Below are positions 50,202-57,318 of a DNA stretch of 57,318 nt, in pieces. The translations under genes and the position numbers were made by a program. Each line of letters opens with the position of its first letter. The first letter of the stretch is position 1. Origin of the DNA: Hansschlegelia zhihuaiae (lineage in GTDB: Bacteria > Pseudomonadota > Alphaproteobacteria > Rhizobiales > Methylopilaceae); contig NZ_RYFI01000004.1 in assembly GCF_004103825.1 (NCBI RefSeq), forward strand, positions 1 through 57,318. Direction: 5' to 3'. The notes under the pieces are model-generated. The model was given only the letters and a program-made list of their open reading frames with translations, searched no databases and had not been told where the DNA came from.

Positions 50202-51005
50202 ATGAAGAAGCTCGTCATCGCCTCCCTCGCGCTGCTCGCGGCGAGCGCGGCGCCCGCCTTGGCGGACCAGATGGACCAGGTCAAGCAGCGGGGCACGCTC
50301 ATCGTCGGCGTCAAGGCCGACTACAAGCCTTTCGGCTTCCGCGACCCGTCCGGGCAGATCGTCGGCATCGAGCCGGACCTCGCCGCCGACGTCGCCAAGC
50401 GCCTGGGCGTCAAGCTCGAGCTGGTGCCGGTCGTGTCCGCCAACCGCATCGAATTCCTGCAGCAGGGCAAGATCGACATCGTCATCGCCACGATGTCGGA
50501 CAAACCGGAGCGCCGGAAGAGCGTGCTGGCCGTCGATCCGCAGTACTATTCGGACTCGGTCAACATCCTGATGTCCAAGAAGGCCAAGTACACGAAGTGG
50601 GAGGACCTCAAGGGCAAGACGCTCTGCGGCACCTCCGGCGCGTTCTACAACAAGGACGTCTCGTCGAAATACGGCGCCGAGGTGAAGGCCTTCGACGGCT
50701 CGGAGAAGCCGCTCTTCGCGCTGAAGCAGGGCGAGTGCATCGGCTACCTTTACGATCAGACCTTCATCCAGGGCAAACTCCTCGACAAGGACTGGTCCGA
50801 AGGTTACGGCATGCCGCTGCCCGGCATCCTCGAGACGCCGTGGATCATGGCCGTGAAGAACGGAGAAGACGCCTTCGCGAAATACCTGTCCGACGTCACG
50901 GTCGACTGGATGAAGTCCGGCGCGATCGTCGACCTCGAGAAGAAATACGGCATCACGCCGACCGACTACGCCAAGCGCATGCATGAGGAGAAGGCGAAGA
51001 GCTGA
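50202..51005 (+). CDS. polar amino acid ABC transporter substrate-binding protein
   Basis: A 267-residue periplasmic receptor of the HisJ/GlnH family. Signal peptide MKKLVIASLALLAASAAPA is cut near ALADQ. GTLIVGVKADYKPFGFRD and GIEPDLAADVAKRLG are the family opening. GAGGA lies upstream of the ATG. The ligand is not readable from sequence; an acidic or polar amino acid is likely. It heads a four-gene operon. Confidence 0.9.
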   Translation: MKKLVIASLALLAASAAPALADQMDQVKQRGTLIVGVKADYKPFGFRDPSGQIVGIEPDLAADVAKRLGVKLELVPVVSANRIEFLQQGKIDIVIATMSDKPERRKSVLAVDPQYYSDSVNILMSKKAKYTKWEDLKGKTLCGTSGAFYNKDVSSKYGAEVKAFDGSEKPLFALKQGECIGYLYDQTFIQGKLLDKDWSEGYGMPLPGILETPWIMAVKNGEDAFAKYLSDVTVDWMKSGAIVDLEKKYGITPTDYAKRMHEEKAKS

Positions 51006-51018
51006 CGGGCTCTTGGCC

Positions 51019-51043
51019 GGGCGGGCCGCGCGGCGGCCCGCCC
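51019..51043 (+). other. intra-operon stem-loop after the receptor gene
   Basis: GGGCGGGCCGC-GCG-GCGGCCCGCCC is a perfect 11-bp stem 13 bp after the receptor stop and before the permease genes. It has no T-run and probably stabilises the receptor message or reduces read-through, as after urtA. Confidence 0.65.
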
Positions 51044-51123
51044 TTCGTCGTCGCTCACCGCGTCATTGGGAGCTTGGACGTGATGGTCTGTAGGACGCCC
51101 GCTTCGCCGGAGCCCGCGCGCTG

Positions 51124-51885
51124 ATGGAAGGCGCCGTCGCCGACTTCGGCCGCTCGCTCTACGAATCCACCGGGATCAACCTGACGATCCTGTATGACGA
51201 GTTCGATCAGAAGCGGTTCATCTCGGGTCTCGGGATGACCATCTATCTGAGCTCCCTCAGCCTGATCTTCAGCCTGATCATCGGCATCGTCGGCGCCTGG
51301 GCGCAGGGCTCGCCGAGCCGGGTGCTGCGCTATTCGATCAACGGCTTCATCACGGTCTTCCGCAACACGCCGCCGCTGGTCCAGATCTTCTTCTTCTATT
51401 TCGGCCTCGGCGCGATCCTGCCGCGCGTCGAGGACGCCGACGGCATGATGGGGCCGCTGTTCACCAATGTGCAGTGGGCGATCTTTTCGCTGTCGCTGTT
51501 CGCGGGCGCCTTCAACATCGAAATCTTCCGTTCCGGCATCGAGGCGGTGCCGAACTCCACCAAGGAGGCCGCGACCGCGCTCGGCTACACCCGGCTCGGC
51601 ACCTATCGGCACATCGTGCTGCCGCTCGCGATCCGGGTCTGCCTGCCGGCGCTCAACAACAACCTCGTCAACCTGCTGAAGACCACCTCGCTCGCCTACG
51701 CCATCGCGGTGCCCGAGATCACCTACGTCTCCAAGCAGATCTGGACCGACAGCCAGAACGTCCCGACCATGATGACGCTGCTGCTCATCACCTATGTGTC
51801 GCTGGTCGGCGTGCTGGTCTTCGTCATGAATCGGTGGGAGCGCTCGCTCGCGATCCCGGGCTACGGTCAGGGAGGCGGCAAGTGA
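51124..51885 (+). CDS. polar amino acid ABC transporter permease 1
   Basis: A 253-residue HisM/GlnP-family permease with about five helices. The cytoplasmic EAA loop that contacts the ATPase is EAATALGYTRLGTYRHIVLPLA. NTPPLVQIFFFYFGLG is the typical helix-2 motif. The second permease overlaps it by 4 bp (GTGA). Confidence 0.93.
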   Translation: MEGAVADFGRSLYESTGINLTILYDEFDQKRFISGLGMTIYLSSLSLIFSLIIGIVGAWAQGSPSRVLRYSINGFITVFRNTPPLVQIFFFYFGLGAILPRVEDADGMMGPLFTNVQWAIFSLSLFAGAFNIEIFRSGIEAVPNSTKEAATALGYTRLGTYRHIVLPLAIRVCLPALNNNLVNLLKTTSLAYAIAVPEITYVSKQIWTDSQNVPTMMTLLLITYVSLVGVLVFVMNRWERSLAIPGYGQGGGK

Positions 51886-52772
51886 GCGACGCATTCGCCT
51901 CCCCCGGCCGCCCCATGGCCGTGCTGCTGCCGCCGCGCGCGCCGGAGCCGATCGGCTTTCCGCGCCTGACATGGCGCCACGGCCTGTTCTTCGTGGTCGC
52001 CGCCGTGCTGATCGCCAGCATGGCGACCGCCCAGACCCCGCCCGCCCAGCCGCCGGCGTCGGCGGCCGAGGCGCTCTCCACGGCGCCCGCCACGCCCTTC
52101 TCGGTCATCATCAAATGGTCTCCGCTGCTGCTGAAGGGCTTCGCGTTCAACATCGTGATCTCGATCGCGGCGATGACGCTCGGCACGGTGACGGGCGTGA
52201 TCCTCGGCCTCGGCCAGATCAGCGTCAACCCGATCGTGCGGAAGGTCTCGTGGTTCCTGACCCAGTTCTTCCGCAATTCGCCCTGGCTGGTGCTGCTGTT
52301 CTTCGCAATGTTCATGATCCCGTTCCAGTTCAACATCTTCGGCGTGATCATGCCGTTCCCGGACTGGGTGAAGGCGATCATCGGTTTCGCGCTGCCCGTG
52401 ATGGCGAATGTGTCGGAACTCCTCCGCGGAGCCATCCGCTCGATCCCGAACGGACAGTGGGAGGCCGCGACCTCGCTCGGCTTCACGCGCACGCAGACGA
52501 TCTGGCAGATCGTGCTGCCGCAATGCGTGAAGCGCATGCTGCCGCCCTGGATGAACCTCTATTCGCTGATCACCATGGCGACGGTGCTCGCCTCGGTGGT
52601 CGGCGTCACCGAGATGCTGACGCTCACGGCCCAGGTCCACGCCGCCGAGGGCGGCCGGCCCGAACTGTTCGCTCCTCTCTACGGCTTCGCGGGCTTCTGC
52701 TTCTTCCTCTACTGCTACCCCATCGGTAAGCTGACGCAGCGCCTCGAGCGCCGCTTCAACGTCAAGACCTAA
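51882..52772 (+). CDS. polar amino acid ABC transporter permease 2
   Basis: A 296-residue permease partner with EAA loop EAATSLGFTRTQTIWQIVLPQ and RNSPWLVLLFFAMFMIP. It starts at GTG 51882 with GGAGG just upstream; ATG 51915 is an alternative. Compared with typical members it carries an N-terminal extension with an extra helix and a Pro/Ala-rich linker (TPPAQPPASAAEAL) before the core. Confidence 0.9.
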   Translation: MSDAFASPGRPMAVLLPPRAPEPIGFPRLTWRHGLFFVVAAVLIASMATAQTPPAQPPASAAEALSTAPATPFSVIIKWSPLLLKGFAFNIVISIAAMTLGTVTGVILGLGQISVNPIVRKVSWFLTQFFRNSPWLVLLFFAMFMIPFQFNIFGVIMPFPDWVKAIIGFALPVMANVSELLRGAIRSIPNGQWEAATSLGFTRTQTIWQIVLPQCVKRMLPPWMNLYSLITMATVLASVVGVTEMLTLTAQVHAAEGGRPELFAPLYGFAGFCFFLYCYPIGKLTQRLERRFNVKT

Positions 52773-52792
52773 ACCCAGCCAGGAGGCTCGAT

Positions 52793-53569
52793 TTGGCGAC
52801 TGCTCCCACCGCCGACGCCGCCCCGGCCTGGACGCCCGACCAGCCGATCGTCAGCGTCCGCGACGTCCACAAATCCTTCGGCGGCTTCGAGGTGCTGAAA
52901 GGCGTCTCGATGGACGTGAAGAAGGGCGAGGCGATCTGCATCATCGGCCCGTCGGGCTCCGGCAAGTCGACGCTGATCCGCTGCATCAACGCGCTGGTCG
53001 AGGTCACCAAGGGCTCCATCCTGGTCGAGGGCCAGGAGGTCAACGACCCGAAGCTCGACCAGCTCGCGCTGCGCCGCAAGGTCGGCATGGTGTTCCAGCA
53101 GTACAATCTGTTTCCGCACAAGACGGCGCTGCAGAACGTCATGATGGCGCCCATCAACGTGCTGAAGCAGGACAAGCGCGAGGTCGAGGAGCGGGCCCGC
53201 AAGCTGATCGCCAAGGTGCGGCTGACCGGCAAGGAGAACTCCTATCCGGGCGAGCTCTCGGGCGGCCAGCAACAGCGCGTGGCGATCGCCCGCTCGCTCT
53301 GCATGCGGCCCGACGTCATGCTGTTCGACGAGGTCACGGCCGCACTCGACCCCGAGACGGTCAAGGAGGTGCTGGTCACCATCCGCGAGCTCGCCGAGGA
53401 GGGCATGACCTGCATCCTCGTCACCCACGAGATGAAGTTCGCGCGCGACGTCGCGGACCACATCTATTTCACCGACAAGGGCGTCATCGTCGAGCATGCG
53501 CCGCCCGCCGAGTTCTTCGACAACGCCAAGGACGAGCGCACCAAGACGTTCCTGGGGCAGATTCTTTAG
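52793..53569 (+). CDS. polar amino acid ABC transporter ATP-binding protein
   Basis: A 258-residue GlnQ/HisP-type ATPase. Walker A is GPSGSGKST, signature LSGGQQQRVAIARSL, Walker B MLFDEVTAALDPE (DEVT where DEPT is usual), H-loop VTHEMKFARDV. The start is TTG at 52793, chosen because AGGAGG stands 6 bp before it and no ATG fits the N-terminus. Last gene of the operon. Confidence 0.93.
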   Translation: MATAPTADAAPAWTPDQPIVSVRDVHKSFGGFEVLKGVSMDVKKGEAICIIGPSGSGKSTLIRCINALVEVTKGSILVEGQEVNDPKLDQLALRRKVGMVFQQYNLFPHKTALQNVMMAPINVLKQDKREVEERARKLIAKVRLTGKENSYPGELSGGQQQRVAIARSLCMRPDVMLFDEVTAALDPETVKEVLVTIRELAEEGMTCILVTHEMKFARDVADHIYFTDKGVIVEHAPPAEFFDNAKDERTKTFLGQIL

Positions 53570-53591
53570 GGCGGCGTCGCGCCCGAGTGAA

Positions 53592-53680
53592 GCGTCATCG
53601 CCGGGCTTGACCCGGCGATCCATCGCTTCGGAGAGCATCTTCGCTCAGCGATGGAGCCCCGATCAAGTCCGGGCATGACG
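53592..53680. repeat. palindromic repeat (family C)
   Basis: CGTCATCGCCGGG-CTTGA-CCCGGCGATC at one end and GATCAAGTCCGGGCATGACG at the other, with inner arms around GATCCATCGCT/AGCGATGGA. It follows the ABC operon and may end its transcription. Confidence 0.75.
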
Positions 53681-53795
53681 TCGCGGTTTCGACGCTCCCG
53701 GGTTTCGCGCTATGCCGCCGCGGGCAGGCCGAGATCCTGGGCGAACCGCTCCAGCAGCCGTCCGAACCCTGCGCCCGTCGCGGACGTCCCGCCGC

Positions 53796-54278
53796 ATGCT
53801 CGACCGCCTGAAACGCGCCGCCTCCATCCCGCTCGCCGCGCTGATCCTCGCCTATGACGCGCTCGACGCTGTCTTCGGCCCGGTCGTCCGGCCGGTCATC
53901 GCGGCGCTCGCGCGGCTGCGGCCGTTCCAGCGCATCGGCGCGGCGATCGCGGCGCTGCCGCCCTACGGGGCGCTGGCGGTCTTCGCCGTGCCCTTCGCGA
54001 TCATCGAGCCGTTCAAGGCGCTCGCGGTCTATTGGATGGCGCACCATCTCGCCTCGGGCCTCGTGGCGCTTGGCGCCGCGCATCTCGGCAGCATCTTCAT
54101 CTGCGAGCGCATCTTCCACGTCGCGAAGCCGAAGCTGCTGACGATCGGCTGGTTCGCGCGCGGCTACGGCGTTGTCGTCGTGGTGCGGAACCGCGCGCTC
54201 GCCTGGGCGCGGGCGACCGCCGCGTGGCGGGCCGCCAAGGCGATCGCCGTCCGCGTCCGCGCGGCCCTCAGGGCCTGA
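53796..54278 (+). CDS. small membrane protein of unknown function
   Basis: A 160-residue protein with hydrophobic stretches SIPLAALILAYDALDAVFG and GALAVFAVPFAIIEPFKALAVYW, a helix near LVALGAAHLGSIFI, and a basic C-terminus. I chose the ATG at 53796; the longer frame begins in non-coding sequence. Its 3' end overlaps the convergent ATPase gene by 11 bp. No family is recognised with confidence. Confidence 0.65.
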   Translation: MLDRLKRAASIPLAALILAYDALDAVFGPVVRPVIAALARLRPFQRIGAAIAALPPYGALAVFAVPFAIIEPFKALAVYWMAHHLASGLVALGAAHLGSIFICERIFHVAKPKLLTIGWFARGYGVVVVVRNRALAWARATAAWRAAKAIAVRVRAALRA

Positions 54279-57200
54279 ACGGCTCGAGCTCAATCACGTC
54301 GGCCTCGTCGCCGAGCGCCCCGCGGGCGGCCTCGACCACGGCGCGATGATGGGTGAACAGGATCGGCTGCGCCCGGCCGCCGATCTCGGCGAGCGCCCTC
54401 AATCCCTGCGCAGTGCGGCCGTCGTCGAAGCTCGCGAACAGGTCGTCGGCGATGAAGGGCGGCGCCGCGGCGCGCGACGCGTAATCCTCGACCGCGGCGA
54501 GCCGGAGCGCGAGATAGAACTGATCGCGCGTGCCCTCGCTGAGGCCCGGAATCGCGACCTTCTCGCCCGACGCGCGGCGGGCGACGAGACGCGGCTCGTC
54601 CTTGTCGTAATCCTCCGCGAAGCCAGAAAAGGCGCCGCCGGTCAGCGTCCCGAACAGGCTCGCCGCGCGATCGAGCGTCGGGTTCCGGTCGGCCGCATGG
54701 GCCCGCTCGACCGCGGCGCCGAGCAGCAGTCCGGCGACCTTGAGCACCGCCCATTCGCGCGCCATCGCGCCGAGCGCGGCGCCGGCCGCGCGCTGCTCGG
54801 CGGCCGCCCGTTCGGCGTCGGCGCCGCCGAGCGCGTCGCGCCGCCGACGCTCGCGGTCGAGCTCGGCGAACACCTCGCGGTCCTCGACGGCGAGCCGCTC
54901 CTCCTCGACCTTGAGCGCCTCGATCGCGGCCGGCGCGGCGTCCGGATCGAAGCCTTCGAGCTCGGCCACGAGGGCGGCCTCGTCGGCGGCCCGGCCGACC
55001 TGAAGCAGATGGGCAAGACGCTCGCCAAGCGTCGCCCGCAGGCGCTCTCGCGCCGCGACCCGCGCAAGCAGCTCGCGCAGATCGACGTCCGCCGGAAGTC
55101 CGGCGCCGGCCTCCGCGAGTTCGAGCCGCGCGGCGTCGAGCTTGCGACGGGCCTCGGCGTCGCGCGTCGCCGCGTCGGCCCGCCTGCGCCGCGCCTCTCC
55201 GCGGCGGGTCTCAGCGTCGCGCGCGGCCGCCGCCCGCTCGTCGAGCCGCCGAAGCGCAGCGTCGGGCGGAAGGTCGCCGAGATCCGGCGCGATCTCCGCG
55301 ACGAGCCGACCGACGCCATCGGCGAAGGCTTCGGCGTCGCGCCGCATGCCGCGCACGCGGCTGGTCCGGTTCTGGCGCTCGGCGATCAGGCCCGGGGCCT
55401 CGCGCCAGGCCTCGAGCGCCGCCTCGGCGGCCGCGAAGGAGACGTCGGCGGGGAGACCGAGCGAAGGCAGCGCCGCCCGCCACCGCATGCGATGGGCCTG
55501 GGCGGCGAGCTCCGCGGCCCCCTCTTCCCGCTCGAGCCGCGCGACGCGTTCCTCGAGGTCGGCGATCTGGGCCGCGTCCCTGTCGGCCCGGCTCCATCGC
55601 TCGGCGAGGACAGAGAGCCCGCTTCCGATCCGGGCGGCGAGCGCGGCCGCGCCCTCCCCCGGTTCTTCCGCGAGGCCGCAGCCCTGCGCGAGACGCTCCA
55701 GCGAGGGACGCAAAGCGGCCTCCACGGCGTCGAGACGGGCGAGCATGGCGCGGCGCTCCTCGTTCTGCTCGCGACGCCCGAACAGCACGAGGAGCTCCCT
55801 GCGCCAGCCGTCCATCACCTCGGGAGACGCCGGCGCGACCCCAGAGGCGTCCCACGTCTCGACCCATGCCTGCCCGACGGCTTCGCGCCGCGAGGCGAGT
55901 TCGGCGAGGCGCGCGCGGGTGATTTCGGCGGCGCTGGAGAGCTCCATGCGGCGGCCCACGAGCTGGCTGCGGCGCGCCAGCCGGTCGGCGTCCTGGGCCA
56001 GCCGGTCGGCCAGCCGGTCGGCCGCCGCCGTCTCGCTGTCGAGGGCGGCGACGTGGTCGCGGAGCTCGTCGGCCGGCAGGGCCGCCGCCCCGAGCAGATG
56101 CGCTTTCAGCGGCGTCCAGGCGGCGTCGCGGGCCGCGCGGGCCGCCGCGACCGTCTCCGCCGACGCGATCGGCTCGCCCTCGGCCAGCACGGCTAGCCCG
56201 GCCTCCACCCGGACGATCTCGCCGAGGTCCTTGGCGAGCGCCTCGTCCGCGCGCGCGATCTCGGCCGCGAGCCGTTCGTCTTCGCGGCGCGCATGCGCGA
56301 TCGCCTCCGCGCCGGGCATGGGACGGGTCGCGAGCCGGTCGAGGTCGTCGACCGGCGGCGACAGCCGCGCCGCGGCCTCGGCGAGCCCGCGGGCCTCCCG
56401 CCCCGCCTCCGCCGCAAGCTCCTCGCGCCGCTCCAGAGGCTTAAGCCGCGGCTGAAGCGCCGCGAAGGCCTCCTGCAAGGGCCGCGGATCGACGGGTTGC
56501 TCCGACCCCCGCTCGGCCCGAAGCTTCTCAAGGCGCGCGCTTTCGCCCTCGAGGGCCTTGCGGCGTTCGGCGCCGGCGCGCGCGAGCTCGCGTCCCTCCT
56601 CGACGAGTTCCTTCAGCGCCGCAAGCGAGGCGTCGGCCGGCAGGGCGCGCTCGACAGCCTCCACGTCCGCGAGGCCGAGGCGCGTGGCGAGCCGCGCGAG
56701 CTGCTCCGCCAGCCCGTCGGCCTCGCGCTGGACGCGCGGCAGGTCGCGCTGATGCGCGAGATAGGCGCCCGAGAGTTCGACCAGCCCTTTGACCGCCTCC
56801 GCGGCCGCAAGCGCCGCGTCGTCGACCGCGGTCGCCGAAAGCTCGGCTTCGGAGCGCGCCAGCGCGTCGGCCGAACGCCCGGCCTCCGCCGCCGCGGCCG
56901 CGGCGGCGTCGAGGCGCCGGGCCAGCTCCTCGGCGAGGCGAGGCGCGATCTCGGGCGCGTCGCCACAGGCCGCGAGTTCGCGCCGGGCGGCCTCGACCGA
57001 CGCCGCCGCGCCATGCGCGAGCTGGAGCCGCTCGACGCGCGCCCGCTCCGTGCGCACCGTCCTAAGCCGGTCCGCGATCGCCGCGCAGCGCGCTTCCAGC
57101 GTCTCGATGCCGTCGTTCAGCCTCCGCCAGGCGCTCGCGCCGAGCTCGAGCTCGTGAAGACGCTTCCGGGCGGCGTCGTGGCGGCGGAGCAGGTCGTTGA

Positions 57201-57318
57201 ACGGCTTGGTGCGCGCCTGTGGACTGAACAGCGCGTCCGCCTCCGCATCCAGCGACCGGCGGAGCTCCTCGAGGCCGCGCAGCCCGGAGGACGCGGCGAA
57301 CAGGCTCCCGCCCCCCCC
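54268..57318 (-). CDS. YhaN-like SMC/Rad50-type ATPase, N-terminus beyond the window
   Basis: The frame is open to the window edge (1016 residues visible), passing through LFAASSGLRGLEELRRSL and ALFSPQARTKPFN as in YhaN proteins, so the methionine at 57057 is internal. A very long Ala/Arg/Glu-rich coiled coil follows. The C-terminal ATPase half has TGGAFSGFAEDY, the ABC-like signature LSEGTRDQFYLALRLA, Walker B PPFIADDLFASFD and the His switch FTHHRAVVE. Walker A lies outside. YhaN works with the YhaO/SbcD-type nuclease in DNA end processing, and that partner may be upstream of the window. Confidence 0.85.
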   Translation of the reverse strand, partial: GGGGSLFAASSGLRGLEELRRSLDAEADALFSPQARTKPFNDLLRRHDAARKRLHELELGASAWRRLNDGIETLEARCAAIADRLRTVRTERARVERLQLAHGAAASVEAARRELAACGDAPEIAPRLAEELARRLDAAAAAAAEAGRSADALARSEAELSATAVDDAALAAAEAVKGLVELSGAYLAHQRDLPRVQREADGLAEQLARLATRLGLADVEAVERALPADASLAALKELVEEGRELARAGAERRKALEGESARLEKLRAERGSEQPVDPRPLQEAFAALQPRLKPLERREELAAEAGREARGLAEAAARLSPPVDDLDRLATRPMPGAEAIAHARREDERLAAEIARADEALAKDLGEIVRVEAGLAVLAEGEPIASAETVAAARAARDAAWTPLKAHLLGAAALPADELRDHVAALDSETAAADRLADRLAQDADRLARRSQLVGRRMELSSAAEITRARLAELASRREAVGQAWVETWDASGVAPASPEVMDGWRRELLVLFGRREQNEERRAMLARLDAVEAALRPSLERLAQGCGLAEEPGEGAAALAARIGSGLSVLAERWSRADRDAAQIADLEERVARLEREEGAAELAAQAHRMRWRAALPSLGLPADVSFAAAEAALEAWREAPGLIAERQNRTSRVRGMRRDAEAFADGVGRLVAEIAPDLGDLPPDAALRRLDERAAAARDAETRRGEARRRRADAATRDAEARRKLDAARLELAEAGAGLPADVDLRELLARVAARERLRATLGERLAHLLQVGRAADEAALVAELEGFDPDAAPAAIEALKVEEERLAVEDREVFAELDRERRRRDALGGADAERAAAEQRAAGAALGAMAREWAVLKVAGLLLGAAVERAHAADRNPTLDRAASLFGTLTGGAFSGFAEDYDKDEPRLVARRASGEKVAIPGLSEGTRDQFYLALRLAAVEDYASRAAAPPFIADDLFASFDDGRTAQGLRALAEIGGRAQPILFTHHRAVVEAARGALGDEADVIELEPFRP

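Noticed and set aside
54172-56196. Long plus-strand frames opposite the SMC-like ATPase, and similar ones at 4222-6789 and 19010-20722
   Set aside because: They are GC-skew shadows: arginine/glycine-rich, without motifs, antisense to genes with clear family signatures.

Overview
The window reads as a chromosomal segment of a high-GC alphaproteobacterium, most likely in the Hyphomicrobiales/Rhizobiales. This is inferred from codon use, the urease/Urt organisation, the LysR and IclR style, and several families of dispersed palindromic repeats. I saw no rRNA, tRNA, CRISPR array, prophage or insertion sequence.

Positions 102-26102 look like an almost complete C2-sulfonate dissimilation locus. 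An IclR regulator (10075-10857) is divergent from an isethionate-dehydrogenase-like GMC oxidoreductase and an MFS transporter (11033-14019). A LysR regulator (22396) is divergent from a long operon: a TctCBA tripartite transporter, a sulfoacetaldehyde-dehydrogenase-like acylating enzyme, an ADP/GDP-forming acyl-CoA ligase pair, and acetate kinase downstream. A second IclR (25344) is divergent from xsc, sulfoacetaldehyde acetyltransferase. Sulfoacetaldehyde would be the shared intermediate. Xsc would split it to acetyl phosphate and sulfite. AckA would recover ATP from acetyl phosphate. Sulfite would be oxidised by a SoeABC-type molybdoenzyme (1922-6705), with a SulP transporter at the end of that operon. 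A YeiE-like LysR (7168) faces the soe operon. The soeA gene as given carries a one-base frameshift near 4205. A secreted beta-lactamase-family protein with an inserted beta-repeat domain lies between (8143-9930).

Positions 26265-34646 are mixed. They hold a GlxR/GarR-type reductase, an unrecognised six-gene membrane operon built around an APC permease (27283-30591), Ada, an SRAP-domain protein, a secreted protein with a domain type more usual in actinobacteria, and a periplasmic SMP-30-like protein.

Positions 34842-49430 form a guanidine/urea nitrogen locus. A guanidine-I (ykkC) riboswitch precedes a guanidine-hydrolase-type ureohydrolase, a His-rich protein and a HupE/UreJ nickel permease on the minus strand. 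On the plus strand a sigma-54-type promoter with a TGCA-N9-TGCA site precedes urtABC, urtDE and ureD-ureAB-ureC-ureEFG. Guanidine would be hydrolysed to urea and ammonia, and urea (also imported by Urt) to ammonia and CO2. An AT-rich foreign-looking gene sits exactly between ureAB and ureC.

Positions 49563-57318 hold two tiny membrane proteins, a four-gene polar amino acid ABC transporter, a small membrane protein, and a YhaN-like SMC-type ATPase that runs off the window end.
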